Assembly (NCBI RefSeq): GCF_000696185.1
Contig: NZ_KK853997.1
Location: 2,046,761-2,110,760 of the forward strand
Direction of reading: 5' to 3'
Source: Kitasatospora cheerisanensis KCTC 2395
GTDB taxonomy: Bacteria > Actinomycetota > Actinomycetes > Streptomycetales > Streptomycetaceae
DNA: 64,000 nucleotides
Both the position numbers and the translations under genes were made by a program. Positions 56,132-64,000 of the stretch are shown here, one piece after another (within the stretch, counting starts at the first letter, position 1; each line of letters starts with the position of its first letter). The notes beneath the pieces were generated by a model. That model saw only the letters and a list, made by a program, of their open reading frames with translations, was not told where the DNA came from and ran no database searches.

Positions 56132-56989
56132 ATGACCCACCGCACCACACCCCGCCAGAACCCCGCGCCCCACCAGGGGCGCGGGGAACTGCGCGCAGCG
56201 GAAGACACCTCGCCGCAGCCGCACACCACGCCCACCCACCACCCGCACCCCGCGGGCGGAAACCGGCCCCGCCCGCTCCTCCTCCTCGCGCACGGCTCCC
56301 GCGACCCCCGCCACGCCGCCACCGTCGAGGCCCTCGCCGACGCGATCCGCGCGCTGCGCCCCGAACTCCCGGTCTCCACCGCCTACCTGGACCACTGCGC
56401 ACCCCGCATCGCCCAGGTCGCCCCGCGCCTCGCCGACGCGATCGCCGTCCCGCTGCTCCTCAACCGCGCCTTCCACGCGAAGCACGACATCCCGGCCGCC
56501 CTCCGCGCCGCAGGCTCGCAGGTGCCCGTCGCAGACGTTCTCGGCCCGTCCCCCCTGCTCCTCGACGCCCTGGACCGCCGTCTCGCCGAGTCCGGCCTCG
56601 ACGTCGCCGACCCGGACGTCCGCGCCCGCACGGGCATCGTGCTGGCCGCCGCCGGTTCCTCCGACCCGGCCGCCAACGCCACCACCCGCGCCGTCGCGGC
56701 CACGTGGCGGCGCACCCGGGGCTGGGCCGCCGTCACCACGGCCTACGCGGCCACCACCCCCACCGTCACCGACGCGCTCGCGACGCTCCGCAGCGACCCG
56801 GCCGTCCGCCGCACCGCCGTCGCCCCGTACCTCCTCGCCCCGGGCCTCCTCCCGGACCGCATCGCCGCCGCCTCGACGACGGCCGACCACCTCGCCCCGG
56901 TCCTCGGCGCCGCCCCCGAACTCGCCCGCCTCGTCCTCACCCGCCACACCGAGGCCGCAGCAGCCACCCGCACCGCCCGCACCGCCTGA
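56132..56989 (+). CDS. Sirohydrochlorin chelatase (CbiX/SirB-like)
   Basis: 285 residues, two CbiX-like repeats: PRPLLLLAHGSRDPRHAATV (His of the metal site) and VPLLLNRAFHAKHDIPAALR in the first half; GIVLAAAGSSDP and RRTAVAPYLLAPGLL in the second. It inserts Fe2+ into sirohydrochlorin to make siroheme for sulfite reductase. ATG 56132 is 5 bp after ssuC. The first 45 residues are odd: they cover an 11-bp-stem hairpin (56161-56186) and look like translated intergenic sequence, but no later start precedes the conserved domain. Confidence 0.88.
   Translation: MTHRTTPRQNPAPHQGRGELRAAEDTSPQPHTTPTHHPHPAGGNRPRPLLLLAHGSRDPRHAATVEALADAIRALRPELPVSTAYLDHCAPRIAQVAPRLADAIAVPLLLNRAFHAKHDIPAALRAAGSQVPVADVLGPSPLLLDALDRRLAESGLDVADPDVRARTGIVLAAAGSSDPAANATTRAVAATWRRTRGWAAVTTAYAATTPTVTDALATLRSDPAVRRTAVAPYLLAPGLLPDRIAAASTTADHLAPVLGAAPELARLVLTRHTEAAAATRTARTA
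56161..56186. repeat. CCCCGCGCCCC-ACCA-GGGGCGCGGGG hairpin, streptomycete interspersed type
   Basis: A perfect 11-bp stem followed by AACTGCGCG. The sequence GGGGCGCGGGGAACTGCGCG is a common short intergenic motif of Streptomyces genomes (from memory). Here it lies inside the N-terminal coding region of the chelatase. Confidence 0.65.
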
Positions 56990-57050
56990 CGCGCCATCAG
57001 GGACCGAAAACCCGGAGCCGGGCCGCGCCCGCCCACGGCACACTTCACCC

Positions 57051-57404
57051 ATGCCCGATGCAACCGCCGCCGCCGTCCACGAGCACGTCCGCGCCTTCAA
57101 CGCCCGCGACCTCGACGCGCTGATGCGCGGCTTCACCGAGGACGCGGTCTGGATCACCGGAACGACCACCGTCCGCGGCCACGCAGCCCTGACCGAGCTG
57201 TTCGCCGGCGCCATGGCCGAGCTGCTCCCCACCCTGACGGTCCAGAGCCTCCTGGCCGGCACCGACCGCGCCGCCTGCCAACTCGTCGAGACCCTGACCG
57301 TCGCGGGCGAACAGCGGATCTGCTCCATCGCGGGCTTCTACGAACTGCGCGACGGCCGCATCGCCTCCGCCAAGATCTACCGCGAGGGCAGCGCCGACGT
57401 CTGA
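57051..57404 (+). CDS. SnoaL-like (NTF2 fold) protein
   Basis: 117 residues: VHEHVRAFNARDLDALMRGF, TEDAVWITG, GFYELRDGRIASAKIY are the NTF2-like/SnoaL_2 pattern. Such domains serve as small enzymes or ligand-binding proteins; the role is not readable here. ATG 57051 follows CACGG-type sequence without a strong ribosome-binding site. Confidence 0.8.
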   Translation: MPDATAAAVHEHVRAFNARDLDALMRGFTEDAVWITGTTTVRGHAALTELFAGAMAELLPTLTVQSLLAGTDRAACQLVETLTVAGEQRICSIAGFYELRDGRIASAKIYREGSADV

Positions 57405-57430
57405 CGCCCGCTCCGTCCGACGGCGGGGCC

Positions 57431-58030
57431 TCAGAACGCCCCGAACGCCGCCGTGAGTTCGTCCGCGGCGGAGGGCAGCGGGGTGGTGACGGCGACCCAG
57501 GAGCCGTCGCGGAAGTGCAGGTCGAGGCGGCCGCGCTGGGTGACGCCCTTCGCGTTGCGTCGCGCGGCGGCGATCTCGTGGCGCGGGAGTTCGAGCTGCA
57601 GGGCGTGCTGTTCGGTGAGCTGCCAGAGCTTGGCGCGGTCGGCGAGCAGCAGCAGGCGGTGGTCGGTGAGGGCGAGCAGCGCGCTGCCGTTCGCGCCGTC
57701 CTCGTGCAGGCGGACGACGAGGCGGCCGGCGGTGGTGTGCCAGTCGCCGGCCATGCCCCTGCCGTGCCAGACCGAGTCCGGCACGGCGTCCATCATCCGG
57801 TTCTCGACCGCGCCGACCGCCGCCGACACCGGGTTGACCACCGCGTACGCGCGCCGCAGCAGGCTGAACGGCTTGGCCAGCTTCTGCTCCAGCTCGCCGG
57901 GCTGACGCGGGGTCAGCAGCTCCTCCGGCGGGCGCGGGATGCCGGGCGCCAGCGAGATCGGTGCGGCGGCCCGCAACTGCTCGCCGGCGGCGAGGAAGGG
58001 CGTGGCGAACTGGCGGTCCCGGTCGAGCAC
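57431..58030 (-). CDS. 199-residue GRAM/PH-like protein, third gene of a WXG100-type operon
   Basis: GTG 58030 follows GAGGAGG at 6 bases. N-terminal half: FATPFLAAGEQLRAAAPISL and Pro-rich EELLTPRQPGELEQKLAK. C-terminal half: beta-rich ALLALTDHRLLLLADRAKLW, HALQLELPRHEIAAARRNAK, GRLDLHFRDGSWVAVTTPL, a GRAM/PH-like pattern. No membrane segment. Lies 44 bp after the WXG protein gene. Family not certain; possibly a chaperone or membrane-associated partner of the WXG proteins. Confidence 0.65.
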   Translation of the reverse strand: MLDRDRQFATPFLAAGEQLRAAAPISLAPGIPRPPEELLTPRQPGELEQKLAKPFSLLRRAYAVVNPVSAAVGAVENRMMDAVPDSVWHGRGMAGDWHTTAGRLVVRLHEDGANGSALLALTDHRLLLLADRAKLWQLTEQHALQLELPRHEIAAARRNAKGVTQRGRLDLHFRDGSWVAVTTPLPSAADELTAAFGAF

Positions 58031-58074
58031 GGTGGTCCTCCTCGGTCTGGGCGGAAGCGGGGAACGGGCGGGGC

Positions 58075-59010
58075 CTACCCGAAGGCGTCCTGGAAGCGCT
58101 GCCGGCGCTCCTCGGGGCTGAGGGCGGGGGCCTCGGCGGGCTGGGCGATGCCGGTCTTCTCCCGCAGGCCGGTGCTGGGCCCGCGGTTGCCGCTGATCCG
58201 GTCGTCGGCCTCGTCGGCGATGATCCCGGCGCCGCTCTGGGTGATCTGCTGGAGCGCCTCGCCGGCGGGGTTGCCGGTCAGGCCGATGCCGTGCAGTCCG
58301 GCCTTGCCGATCATCTTGGTGCCCGTCTTGGCGAGGTACGCCTCGACGTCGATCGGCTTGTTCCAGGTCCAGGGCTTCTTCGGGTTGAGGTGCGGGCGCT
58401 TGGAGACCGCCTTGAGCGCCTTCATCGCGTCGGCGATCTTCTTCAGCGCGCTGGCGAGCTTGCGCACCAGGTTGGCTATTCGGGCGCTGGCGATGGCACC
58501 CTCGGCGGCGGCCGCGGCGGCTTCGGCGGCCAGCGAGATGCCGGCGGTGATCACGCTGAAGGCGAGCGAGGCGGCGAGCGTGATGATCGCCCACTCGATC
58601 AGTTCGCGGATCACCGTCTCGACCAGGTCCTGCGCCATCCGGGCCTCGGCGGCGGCCTCGTCGAGGAGTTCGGCGGTGCCCGCCATGTCCTCCGCCTCGG
58701 CCTCCAACGCCTGTTCGTACTCTTCGAGTTCGCGCTGGAACGCCTCGGACGCCGCGCCCTGCCACTCGCCGGCCAGCGCGGCCCGGTCGCGGCGCTGGTC
58801 GGCGACCAGCTCGCGCAGCTGCTCGGCCTGCTGCTGCCACAGCCGGGCGGCGGCCTCCAGGCCCTCCGGATCGCCGGTGACGAACTCCAGCGGCTCGGCG
58901 AGCGGCTCGACGACGGGACGCATGATCTCGTCGATCACGCTGCCCAGCGGGCTCATCCAGTCGTTGATCTTCGTGTAGGCGTCGACCGCGCCCGCAATCG
59001 GCCCGCTCAT
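58075..59010 (-). CDS. WXG100-like protein with long helical body
   Basis: 311 residues. Residues about 45-125 form two helices around ALAGEWQGAASEAFQ, the W-x-G hairpin of the WXG100/ESX superfamily. A hydrophobic stretch follows (about 140-175, LIEWAIITLAASLAFSVITAG), then an Ala-rich helix, a basic part (KRPHLNPKKPWTWNKP) and an acidic end. Family members are carried by type VII secretion or form toxin heads. No clear toxin domain is visible at the C-terminus. ATG 59010 overlaps the stop of the preceding small gene (ATGA). Confidence 0.72.
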   Translation of the reverse strand: MSGPIAGAVDAYTKINDWMSPLGSVIDEIMRPVVEPLAEPLEFVTGDPEGLEAAARLWQQQAEQLRELVADQRRDRAALAGEWQGAASEAFQRELEEYEQALEAEAEDMAGTAELLDEAAAEARMAQDLVETVIRELIEWAIITLAASLAFSVITAGISLAAEAAAAAAEGAIASARIANLVRKLASALKKIADAMKALKAVSKRPHLNPKKPWTWNKPIDVEAYLAKTGTKMIGKAGLHGIGLTGNPAGEALQQITQSGAGIIADEADDRISGNRGPSTGLREKTGIAQPAEAPALSPEERRQRFQDAFG

Positions 59011-59333
59011 CCGCCCAGCCCTCCGGCGATCGCCTGCATCTGCTGCTGGTTGGCCTCGTCGACGCGCTCGTACGCGCCGGCCATGCCGTCGGCGTACTCG
59101 GCGATCCGGTCCATGGTGTCGGCGGCCGAGCCGGTGTTCTCGATCGCGGCCTCGGAGCGTTCCACGTAGTCGCGGCCGGTCTCGTCGGACTCCGGGAGCT
59201 TCCCGAAGGCGGTCGGCGACAGCTGGTCTCCGCCGAGTGCGGCGCGGATCGCCCGCAGCCGCTCGGCCCGTTCGGCACTGGTGCGGGCGAACCGGCGCAG
59301 CGCGTCCGGATCGACCGTGAACTCCCCCGCCAT
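59007..59333 (-). CDS. Small WXG100-type partner protein (108 residues)
   Basis: ATG 59333 follows GAGG at 9 bases. FTVDPDALRRFARTSAERAE, then FGKLPESDETGRDYVERSEA and a helix ending QQQMQAIAGGLGG: an all-helical ESX-like protein of the usual size, though the W-x-G itself is not obvious. First gene of a three-gene operon; its stop overlaps the next start. Probably forms a heterodimer with the 311-residue protein. Confidence 0.65.
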   Translation of the reverse strand: MAGEFTVDPDALRRFARTSAERAERLRAIRAALGGDQLSPTAFGKLPESDETGRDYVERSEAAIENTGSAADTMDRIAEYADGMAGAYERVDEANQQQMQAIAGGLGG

Positions 59334-59548
59334 TTCGGCGTACCTCTTCCCCGTTGCCAGGGCCTGCGGCCTGGACGACGGCATAGGCGTCGCCATGCGC
59401 AGACCATGAATTGGCAAAGAAGCTAACACGGCACCACCCCCAAGAGGTACCCCGGTACTCCGTGCTGACGGCCCGTCGGCGAGCCCGCCCGGCTGCCGAC
59501 CGCCGAGCCGCCCCCTGACGACCCGACCGCAGTGCCGCTCCCCGGCGG

Positions 59549-60037
59549 TCAGTCGGCGAGCCGCTCCCGCGCCCATGGATCCGCGCAGCGGCCGGCGGCC
59601 GCCCGACGCGCCGTCAGGAAGCGTTCCGCGAGCGGCCCGTCGACGGCCTCCGCCCACCGCCACGCCCCGACCGCGCACCCCTGCCGCAGCGGATCGCCGC
59701 CCTCCACGGCCGCCACCAGCTCCTCCTGAAGCCGCCGGCGGCCACCGACCACCAGCAGCACCTGCGCGAGCCAGCGCGGCGAGGACGGGTCGTCGTCGGC
59801 CAGCAGCGCCGCCAGCACCAGCGGGTACGCCCGGTGCGCCGCCGCCCGGTCCGCCTCCAGCCGGCGGTACGCGGCCTGCCGCTTGTGGCCGATCCGGTGG
59901 TACTGCGGGTAGCCGGGGGCGCGCTCGGCGAGCCGGGCGACCCGGTCGTCCTGCGGCACCTCGACGACCGTGCCCAGCGCCGCCAGCAGGGCGTCCAGTG
60001 CCGCCTCCTGGGCGTCCAGCCGTGCCTGCTGCTCCAT
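59549..60037 (-). CDS. 162-residue helical protein of unknown function
   Basis: ATG 60037 follows GAGGAGG at 6 bases. Helical, Ala/Arg-rich (RIGHKRQAAYRRLEADRAAA, RWLAQVLLVVGGRRRLQEEL, ending RERLAD). No recognised family, signal or membrane segment. Divergent from a MarR gene with a 104-bp shared upstream region containing TTGCA at 60066 and 60082 (16-bp step). Confidence 0.6.
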   Translation of the reverse strand: MEQQARLDAQEAALDALLAALGTVVEVPQDDRVARLAERAPGYPQYHRIGHKRQAAYRRLEADRAAAHRAYPLVLAALLADDDPSSPRWLAQVLLVVGGRRRLQEELVAAVEGGDPLRQGCAVGAWRWAEAVDGPLAERFLTARRAAAGRCADPWARERLAD

Positions 60038-60141
60038 CGACCGCCTCCTCACCCCGCCTAGATACTTGCAGGCGCGGGAATTTGCACATTTCGATTACGC
60101 TTGTGGGGAGTGAACAACCCATTTCGAAGGGAGCGCGGCCG

Positions 60142-60585
60142 ATGACCCGCCCGGACCATGGCCTGGCGCACGGCTGGTGCGCCCTGACCTCCCTGCACGG
60201 CCGGATCGAGGCCCACGTCGAACGCGCCCTGCAGGCCGAACACGAGCTCAGCGTCCGCGAGTTCGCCGTTCTCGACGTCCTCTCCGACCAGCACGACGGC
60301 GACGGCGGCCACTTCCGGATGAACCAGCTCGCCGACGCGATCGTGCTCAGCCAGAGCGCCACCACCCGCCTGGTCACCCGCCTGGAGGACCGCGGCCTGC
60401 TCTCCCGCTACCTCTGCCCCACCGACCGCCGCGGCATCTACACCAACGTCACCCCGGCGGGCCTCGCCCTGCTCGCCGACGCCCGCCCCACCCACGACCG
60501 CGCCCTCGCCGAAGCCCTCACCGCGGCCGAGTCCCGCCCGGAACTGGCCCCACTGGTGGCGACGGTCCGCCGGATGGGCGGCTGA
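60142..60585 (+). CDS. MarR-family regulator
   Basis: 147 residues. Winged helix: LSVREFAVLDVLSDQHDGDG, MNQLADAIVLSQSATTRLVT, LEDRGLLSRYLCPTDRRGIY. ATG 60142 follows GAAGGGAG. It probably controls itself and the divergent 162-residue gene; ligand unknown. Confidence 0.88.
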   Translation: MTRPDHGLAHGWCALTSLHGRIEAHVERALQAEHELSVREFAVLDVLSDQHDGDGGHFRMNQLADAIVLSQSATTRLVTRLEDRGLLSRYLCPTDRRGIYTNVTPAGLALLADARPTHDRALAEALTAAESRPELAPLVATVRRMGG

Positions 60586-60683
60586 GAAGCGGAAGGGACC
60601 CGCCCGCCGGGCCGTGCCGCCGGGCCGTCACCCGCACCTGTGCACGACCCACCGGACGGGCCCGCCGAGCATCCGACCGACGA

Positions 60684-62429
60684 TCAGTCGGTCTTGCGCC
60701 GCTGCCGCCCCGTGCCGTAGTTCGAGCCGCTCTTCGAGCCGGAGCCCGGCTTCGCCCGCCCGGACGCCTTCCCGATGAACCCGGCCGCCATCTGCGAGTT
60801 CCCGCCACCGGGGCGCTGCTTGGGCCGGGGCCGGCGCGGGTTGCCGCTCATGTCGACGTCCTTGGGCAGCCCGCCGCCGGAACGCTTGGACGGGCGGCGC
60901 CGCGCCTCGCCGTCCACGGGCTTCGCCCCGCTGCGCCCGCGGCCGCGGCCGCCGTCCGCAGCGGGTTCCGCGAGGGCCGTCGCGGCGGCGACCGCCGGGG
61001 CGGGGAGCACGACCGCCACGCCGGACGGCGTCCGCGCGCCGGTGATGCGCTTCAGCTCGCCGTCCTCGGGGCGGACCTTGGTGATGGTGGGCCGGATGCC
61101 GGCGATGGTCATCAGGCGGTTGACCTCGCGGCGCTGCTCGGGCAGCACCAGGGTGACCACGGTGCCGGACTCGCCGGCCCGCGCGGTGCGGCCGCCGCGG
61201 TGCAGGTAGTCCTTGTGGTCGATCGGCGGGTCGACGTTGACGACCAGGTCGAGGCCGTCGATGTGGATGCCGCGGGCGGCGACGTTGGTGGCGATCAGCG
61301 CGGTGACCTGGCCGTCGCGGAACTGGTCGAGGACCCGGTTGCGCTGCGGCTGCGACTTGCCGCCGTGCAGCGCGGCGGCGACCACGCCGTGGGCGCGCAA
61401 CTGCTTGGCGAGGCGGTCCGCGCCGTGCTTGGTGTGCACGAACATGATCACCCGGCCCTCGCGGGCGGCGATCCGGGCGGTGGTCTCGGCCTTGTCGGCG
61501 GGGTCGAGCTGGAGCAGGTGGTGGTCCATGGTGGTGACCGCGCCGGCCGACGGGTCCACCGAATGGGTGACCGGGTCGCTGAGGAAGCGGTTGACCAGCC
61601 GGTCCACGTTGCGGTCCAGGGTGGCGGAGAACAGCATCCGCTGCCCGCCCTCGGCGACCTGCTCCAGCAGCTTGACGACCTGCGGCAGGAAGCCCATGTC
61701 GGCCATCTGGTCGGCCTCGTCGAGGACGGTGATCGCCACGTCGTCCAGGCGGACGTCGCCGCGCTGGATCAGGTCGTCCAGCCGGCCGGGGGTGGCCACC
61801 AGCACCTCGGTGCCGCGGCGGACCTGGTTGGACTGCCGGGTGATCGACATGCCGCCGACCACGGTGGTGATCCGCAGGCCGAGCACGCCGGCGTAGGGGG
61901 CGAGCGCCTCGGTGACCTGCTGGGCGAGTTCGCGGGTGGGCACCAGCACCAGGGCCAGCGGGTGGCGGGCGACGGCGCGCTTGCCGGCGGTGCGCACCAG
62001 CAGCGGCAGGCCGAACGCCAGGGTCTTGCCGGAGCCGGTGCGGCCGCGGCCGAGGACGTCGCGTCCGGCCAGCGCGTCCGGCAGCGTCGCGGCCTGGATC
62101 GGGAACGGCTCGGTGACGCCCTGCGCCGCCAGTTCCTTCATCAGCCCGGACGGCAGGTTCAGTTCGGCGAAGCTCGCGGCCGGCGGGCGGGACGGGGTGC
62201 CCTGCACGGGCGTGAAGTCCTCGGCGGGCGCGGCGGCGGCAGCGGCGCCCCGGCGCGGACGGCGCGGGCGCTCGGTGCGGGCCTGCTCGGCGCCGCGCGG
62301 CGAACCGCCGCGCGGGGCGCCGCCACGGCCCTCGGCGCTCCGGGGCGCGCCGGTGCGCGGCTTCCGGGTGCGGGGCTGGTCACCGCGCGAAGCGGACGGG
62401 CCGGACTGCGGACGGGACTGCTCGGGCAT
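60684..62429 (-). CDS. DEAD-box RNA helicase
   Basis: 581 residues. A low-complexity Arg/Gly N-terminus, Q-motif region (EPFPIQAATLPDALAGRDVL), motif I GRGRTGSGKTLAFGLP (about 130), Ia PTRELAQQV, Ib TPGRLDDL, II VLDEADQMAD (about 236), III FSATLD, V NVAARGIHIDGLD and VI HRGGRTARAG, then a basic Gly-rich C-terminus. It unwinds structured RNA, as in cold adaptation or ribosome assembly. ATG 62429 follows GAGGAA. A cold-shock gene lies directly upstream. Confidence 0.95.
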   Translation of the reverse strand: MPEQSRPQSGPSASRGDQPRTRKPRTGAPRSAEGRGGAPRGGSPRGAEQARTERPRRPRRGAAAAAAPAEDFTPVQGTPSRPPAASFAELNLPSGLMKELAAQGVTEPFPIQAATLPDALAGRDVLGRGRTGSGKTLAFGLPLLVRTAGKRAVARHPLALVLVPTRELAQQVTEALAPYAGVLGLRITTVVGGMSITRQSNQVRRGTEVLVATPGRLDDLIQRGDVRLDDVAITVLDEADQMADMGFLPQVVKLLEQVAEGGQRMLFSATLDRNVDRLVNRFLSDPVTHSVDPSAGAVTTMDHHLLQLDPADKAETTARIAAREGRVIMFVHTKHGADRLAKQLRAHGVVAAALHGGKSQPQRNRVLDQFRDGQVTALIATNVAARGIHIDGLDLVVNVDPPIDHKDYLHRGGRTARAGESGTVVTLVLPEQRREVNRLMTIAGIRPTITKVRPEDGELKRITGARTPSGVAVVLPAPAVAAATALAEPAADGGRGRGRSGAKPVDGEARRRPSKRSGGGLPKDVDMSGNPRRPRPKQRPGGGNSQMAAGFIGKASGRAKPGSGSKSGSNYGTGRQRRKTD

Positions 62430-62544
62430 GCGTGTTCCTCTTCCTGAGGCCGTCGGCCGGCGCGCGGGGTGCGCGGCGGCGGGGAGTCGGCCGTCGGGAG
62501 GGAACAGGCAGGCAGAGGCCGCCCCGGCCGTCGGGCGGCATGCA

Positions 62545-62579
62545 CGAGGGCCCGTACCCTGTGGAGGTACGGGCCCTCG
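62545..62579 (-). terminator. Terminator of the cold-shock gene
   Basis: A perfect 14-bp stem (CGAGGGCCCGTACC at 62545-62558 with its complement at 62566-62579), loop 7, behind the csp stop. Confidence 0.9.
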
Positions 62580-62611
62580 CCTGCGACAAATGAGTCGGCG
62601 TCAGCCGGGAC

Positions 62612-62815
62612 TCAGATGGTGCGGATGTTCTCCGCCTGCGGGCCCTTCTGGCCCTGGGTCACGTCGAACTCGACCTTCTGGCCCTCGATGAGCTCACGGA
62701 AGCCCTGGGACTGGATGTTCGAGTAGTGGGCGAAGACGTCGGCGCCGCCGCCGTCCTGCTCGATGAAGCCGTAGCCCTTTTCGCTGTTGAACCACTTCAC
62801 GGTGCCGGTAGCCAT
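62612..62815 (-). CDS. Cold-shock protein (CspA family)
   Basis: 67 residues: [20 protein letters not shown] (RNP1) and DVFAHYSNI (RNP2) on a five-strand OB fold. It binds single-stranded RNA/DNA and melts structure at low temperature. ATG 62815 follows GGAG with a 6-base spacing. The long 5' region suggests RNA-level control. Confidence 0.96.
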   Translation of the reverse strand: MATGTVKWFNSEKGYGFIEQDGGGADVFAHYSNIQSQGFRELIEGQKVEFDVTQGQKGPQAENIRTI

Positions 62816-63125
62816 AACCGTCTCCACTTTCACTGGGGCGTTGGGACACACACCTCGTGCGCCCCACGTAGCCGCGATCCCCATCCGGAGACTAAACACC
62901 GGACAAAACAAATGCGCCTGTCGGTTGATACCAGCAGGCGCACACACACGTTCATGGGAACCAATACTGCAACTGCTTCGACAATAGCACGGCCACCCTC
63001 GTCAACGGCGGCAAAAGTTCCGCTGGTCACACCGCGTTTCGGGCCGACGCCGAGGGGGCATGCGGTCCGGTTGGACCGCATGCCCCCTCACTCAGGGCGT
63101 TCGGGCACTACCCGTGCGTGGCCGT
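62816..63125 (-). promoter_or_regulatory. 5' region of the cold-shock gene
   Basis: 310 bp without a gene, clearly more AT-rich than the rest. It contains the inverted repeat TGCGCCTG (62913-62920) / CAGGCGCA (62935-62942), a possible hairpin in a long untranslated leader. No riboswitch family recognised. The far end holds GCATGCGGTCCG-type sequence near the MMPL stop (63060-63080), perhaps that gene's terminator. Confidence 0.5.
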
Positions 63126-64000
63126 TCAGGCCCGGCCGGCGGGCTGCGGCTCGCGCTCGCCGAGGGCCTCGGGGCCGTGGTCGGGCATCGCGCCGTGACC
63201 GGGCCACCAGGCCTTCTTGCCGAGCAGCGCGGTGATCGCCGGGGTGAAGAACATCGCCATCACGAAGGCCGCCAGCACGATGCCGATGGCCAGCGCGAAG
63301 CCCAGCTCGGCGAACAGCACGTTGCCCGCCAGCATGAAGGTCGCGAACGAGGCCGCCAGGATGAAGCCGGCCGCGGCGACGGTCGGACCGGCGTGCCGGA
63401 CCGCTTCCCTGGCCGCCTCGCGCGGGTTGCGGCCCTCGCGGGCCTCCTCGCGGAGCCGGGCGATGATCAGGATGTTGTAGTCGGTGCCGATCGCCACCAC
63501 GAACAGGTAGATGAAGATCGGCAGCATGAACATCAGACCGGGCTCGGTGCCGATCTTGAGGAAGGCCACCGTGGTGGCGCCCAGGGTCGCGGCGAAGCCG
63601 AGGCCGACCGAGGCCATCAGGTACCAGGGGGCAACCACGCTGCGCAGCTGGAGGCCCAGGATCAGCAGGATCAGCACGCCTGCCACCGGGAAGACCAGCT
63701 TGTAGTCGTGGGTCATCGCCAGGTTGATGTCCTTGTACACCGACGAGGTGCCGCCGACCAGGACCTCGGTGCCGGCCGGCGCGGCCGCGTGGCCGGCCGT
63801 GCGCAGCTCGGTGACGGTGTCGATCGCCGCGTTGCTGGCCGCGGCGTCCTTGAGCGTCACGGTGAAGTCGGCGGTGGTGCCGTCCTCGCTGAGCTTGTGC
63901 TCGGCCTGGACGGTGGCGACGCCGGGCACCTGGCCGATCCTGGTGCCGAAGCCGTCGAGCTTGGCGGCGTCGAGCTTGGCGCCGTCCTTGCTGGTGACGA
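63126..64000 (-). CDS. MMPL-family RND transporter, C-terminal part
   Basis: Only the last 291 codons are present; the gene enters from the right edge. The end of the second porter loop (VATVQAEHKLSEDGTTADFT, LRTAGHAAAPAGTEVLVGGT) leads into about five or six membrane helices with the MMPL/RND helix LPIFIYLFVVAIGTDYNILI (the proton-relay Asp) and RLREEAREGRNPREAAREAV. Such pumps export lipids or drugs using the proton gradient. Substrate unknown. Confidence 0.92.
   Translation of the reverse strand, partial: VTSKDGAKLDAAKLDGFGTRIGQVPGVATVQAEHKLSEDGTTADFTVTLKDAAASNAAIDTVTELRTAGHAAAPAGTEVLVGGTSSVYKDINLAMTHDYKLVFPVAGVLILLILGLQLRSVVAPWYLMASVGLGFAATLGATTVAFLKIGTEPGLMFMLPIFIYLFVVAIGTDYNILIIARLREEAREGRNPREAAREAVRHAGPTVAAAGFILAASFATFMLAGNVLFAELGFALAIGIVLAAFVMAMFFTPAITALLGKKAWWPGHGAMPDHGPEALGEREPQPAGRA

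Noticed and set aside
59007-60377. A 456-codon minus-strand frame extending the small WXG-type gene
   Set aside because: The part upstream of 59333 is low-complexity and antisense to other genes; ATG 59333 has the ribosome-binding site and family-like start.

Overview
The window is very GC-rich DNA with classic actinomycete coding. It uses many GTG/TTG starts, leaderless starts, and start/stop overlaps such as ATGA and GTGA. The gene set (SARP and SpoIIE-type regulators, a DasR-type operator by a chitinase, a FhuF-like ferric reductase, a urease gamma/beta fusion, DUF2637, DUF3105 and DUF305 proteins) points to a chromosomal segment from Streptomycetaceae (Streptomyces or Kitasatospora). I see no rRNA, tRNA, CRISPR array, transposase, integrase or phage gene.

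Layout. 0-10 kb: secreted and envelope functions, namely an LTD-type secreted nuclease (cut by the left edge), a NiCoT nickel transporter with a Nur-like box, a GH18 chitinase with a DasR-like box, a membrane esterase, a GT39 glycosyltransferase and an HNH-nuclease lipoprotein. 10-18 kb: a MobA-like nucleotidyltransferase, a zinc-ribbon protein, a TPR-like protein, an iron-box-controlled FhuF protein, a DUF2637 membrane protein, and two anti-sigma/SpoIIE-type signalling genes. 18.3-22 kb: a compact urease cluster (ureAB fusion, a mini-ORF, ureC) followed by agmatine deiminase. 22-32 kb: an LPXTG adhesin with a Pro-Ser stalk, a Spherulin-4 family secreted protein, a palindrome-controlled TetR locus, a PP2C phosphatase, a DUF3105/DUF305 operon, and a gene-free 650-bp tract of degenerate direct repeats. 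32-36.6 kb: a divergent MFS/MarR pair and an AdaA-AlkA fusion coupled to ogt. 36.6-44.5 kb: a regulatory island with a STAND ATPase and a large SARP divergent from each other, an unrecognised GT-B-like gene with a small overlapping partner, and a SARP-site-like triple repeat. 44.7-57 kb: rsgA, a YihY-type membrane protein, then a complete assimilatory sulfur operon. That operon runs: Cys-containing leader peptide, sulfite reductase, small zinc protein, cysH, cysC, cysD, cysN, ssuA-, ssuB- and ssuC-like genes, and a sirohydrochlorin chelatase. 57-64 kb: a WXG100-like gene trio, a MarR regulator, a DEAD-box helicase beside a cold-shock protein, and an MMPL transporter cut by the right edge.

How parts work together. 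The sulfur operon covers sulfonate/sulfate uptake, sulfate activation (CysDN, CysC), reduction (CysH, Sir) and siroheme supply (SirB), with a leader peptide as likely cysteine sensor. Nickel import and urease are linked functionally, though they lie 16 kb apart. Five genes appear broken by one-base (or net one-base) shifts in G/C-rich low-complexity runs (near 11003, 14676, 27665, 29150, 47555). Their recurrence suggests base-calling errors rather than five independent pseudogenes, so those protein ends should be read with caution.
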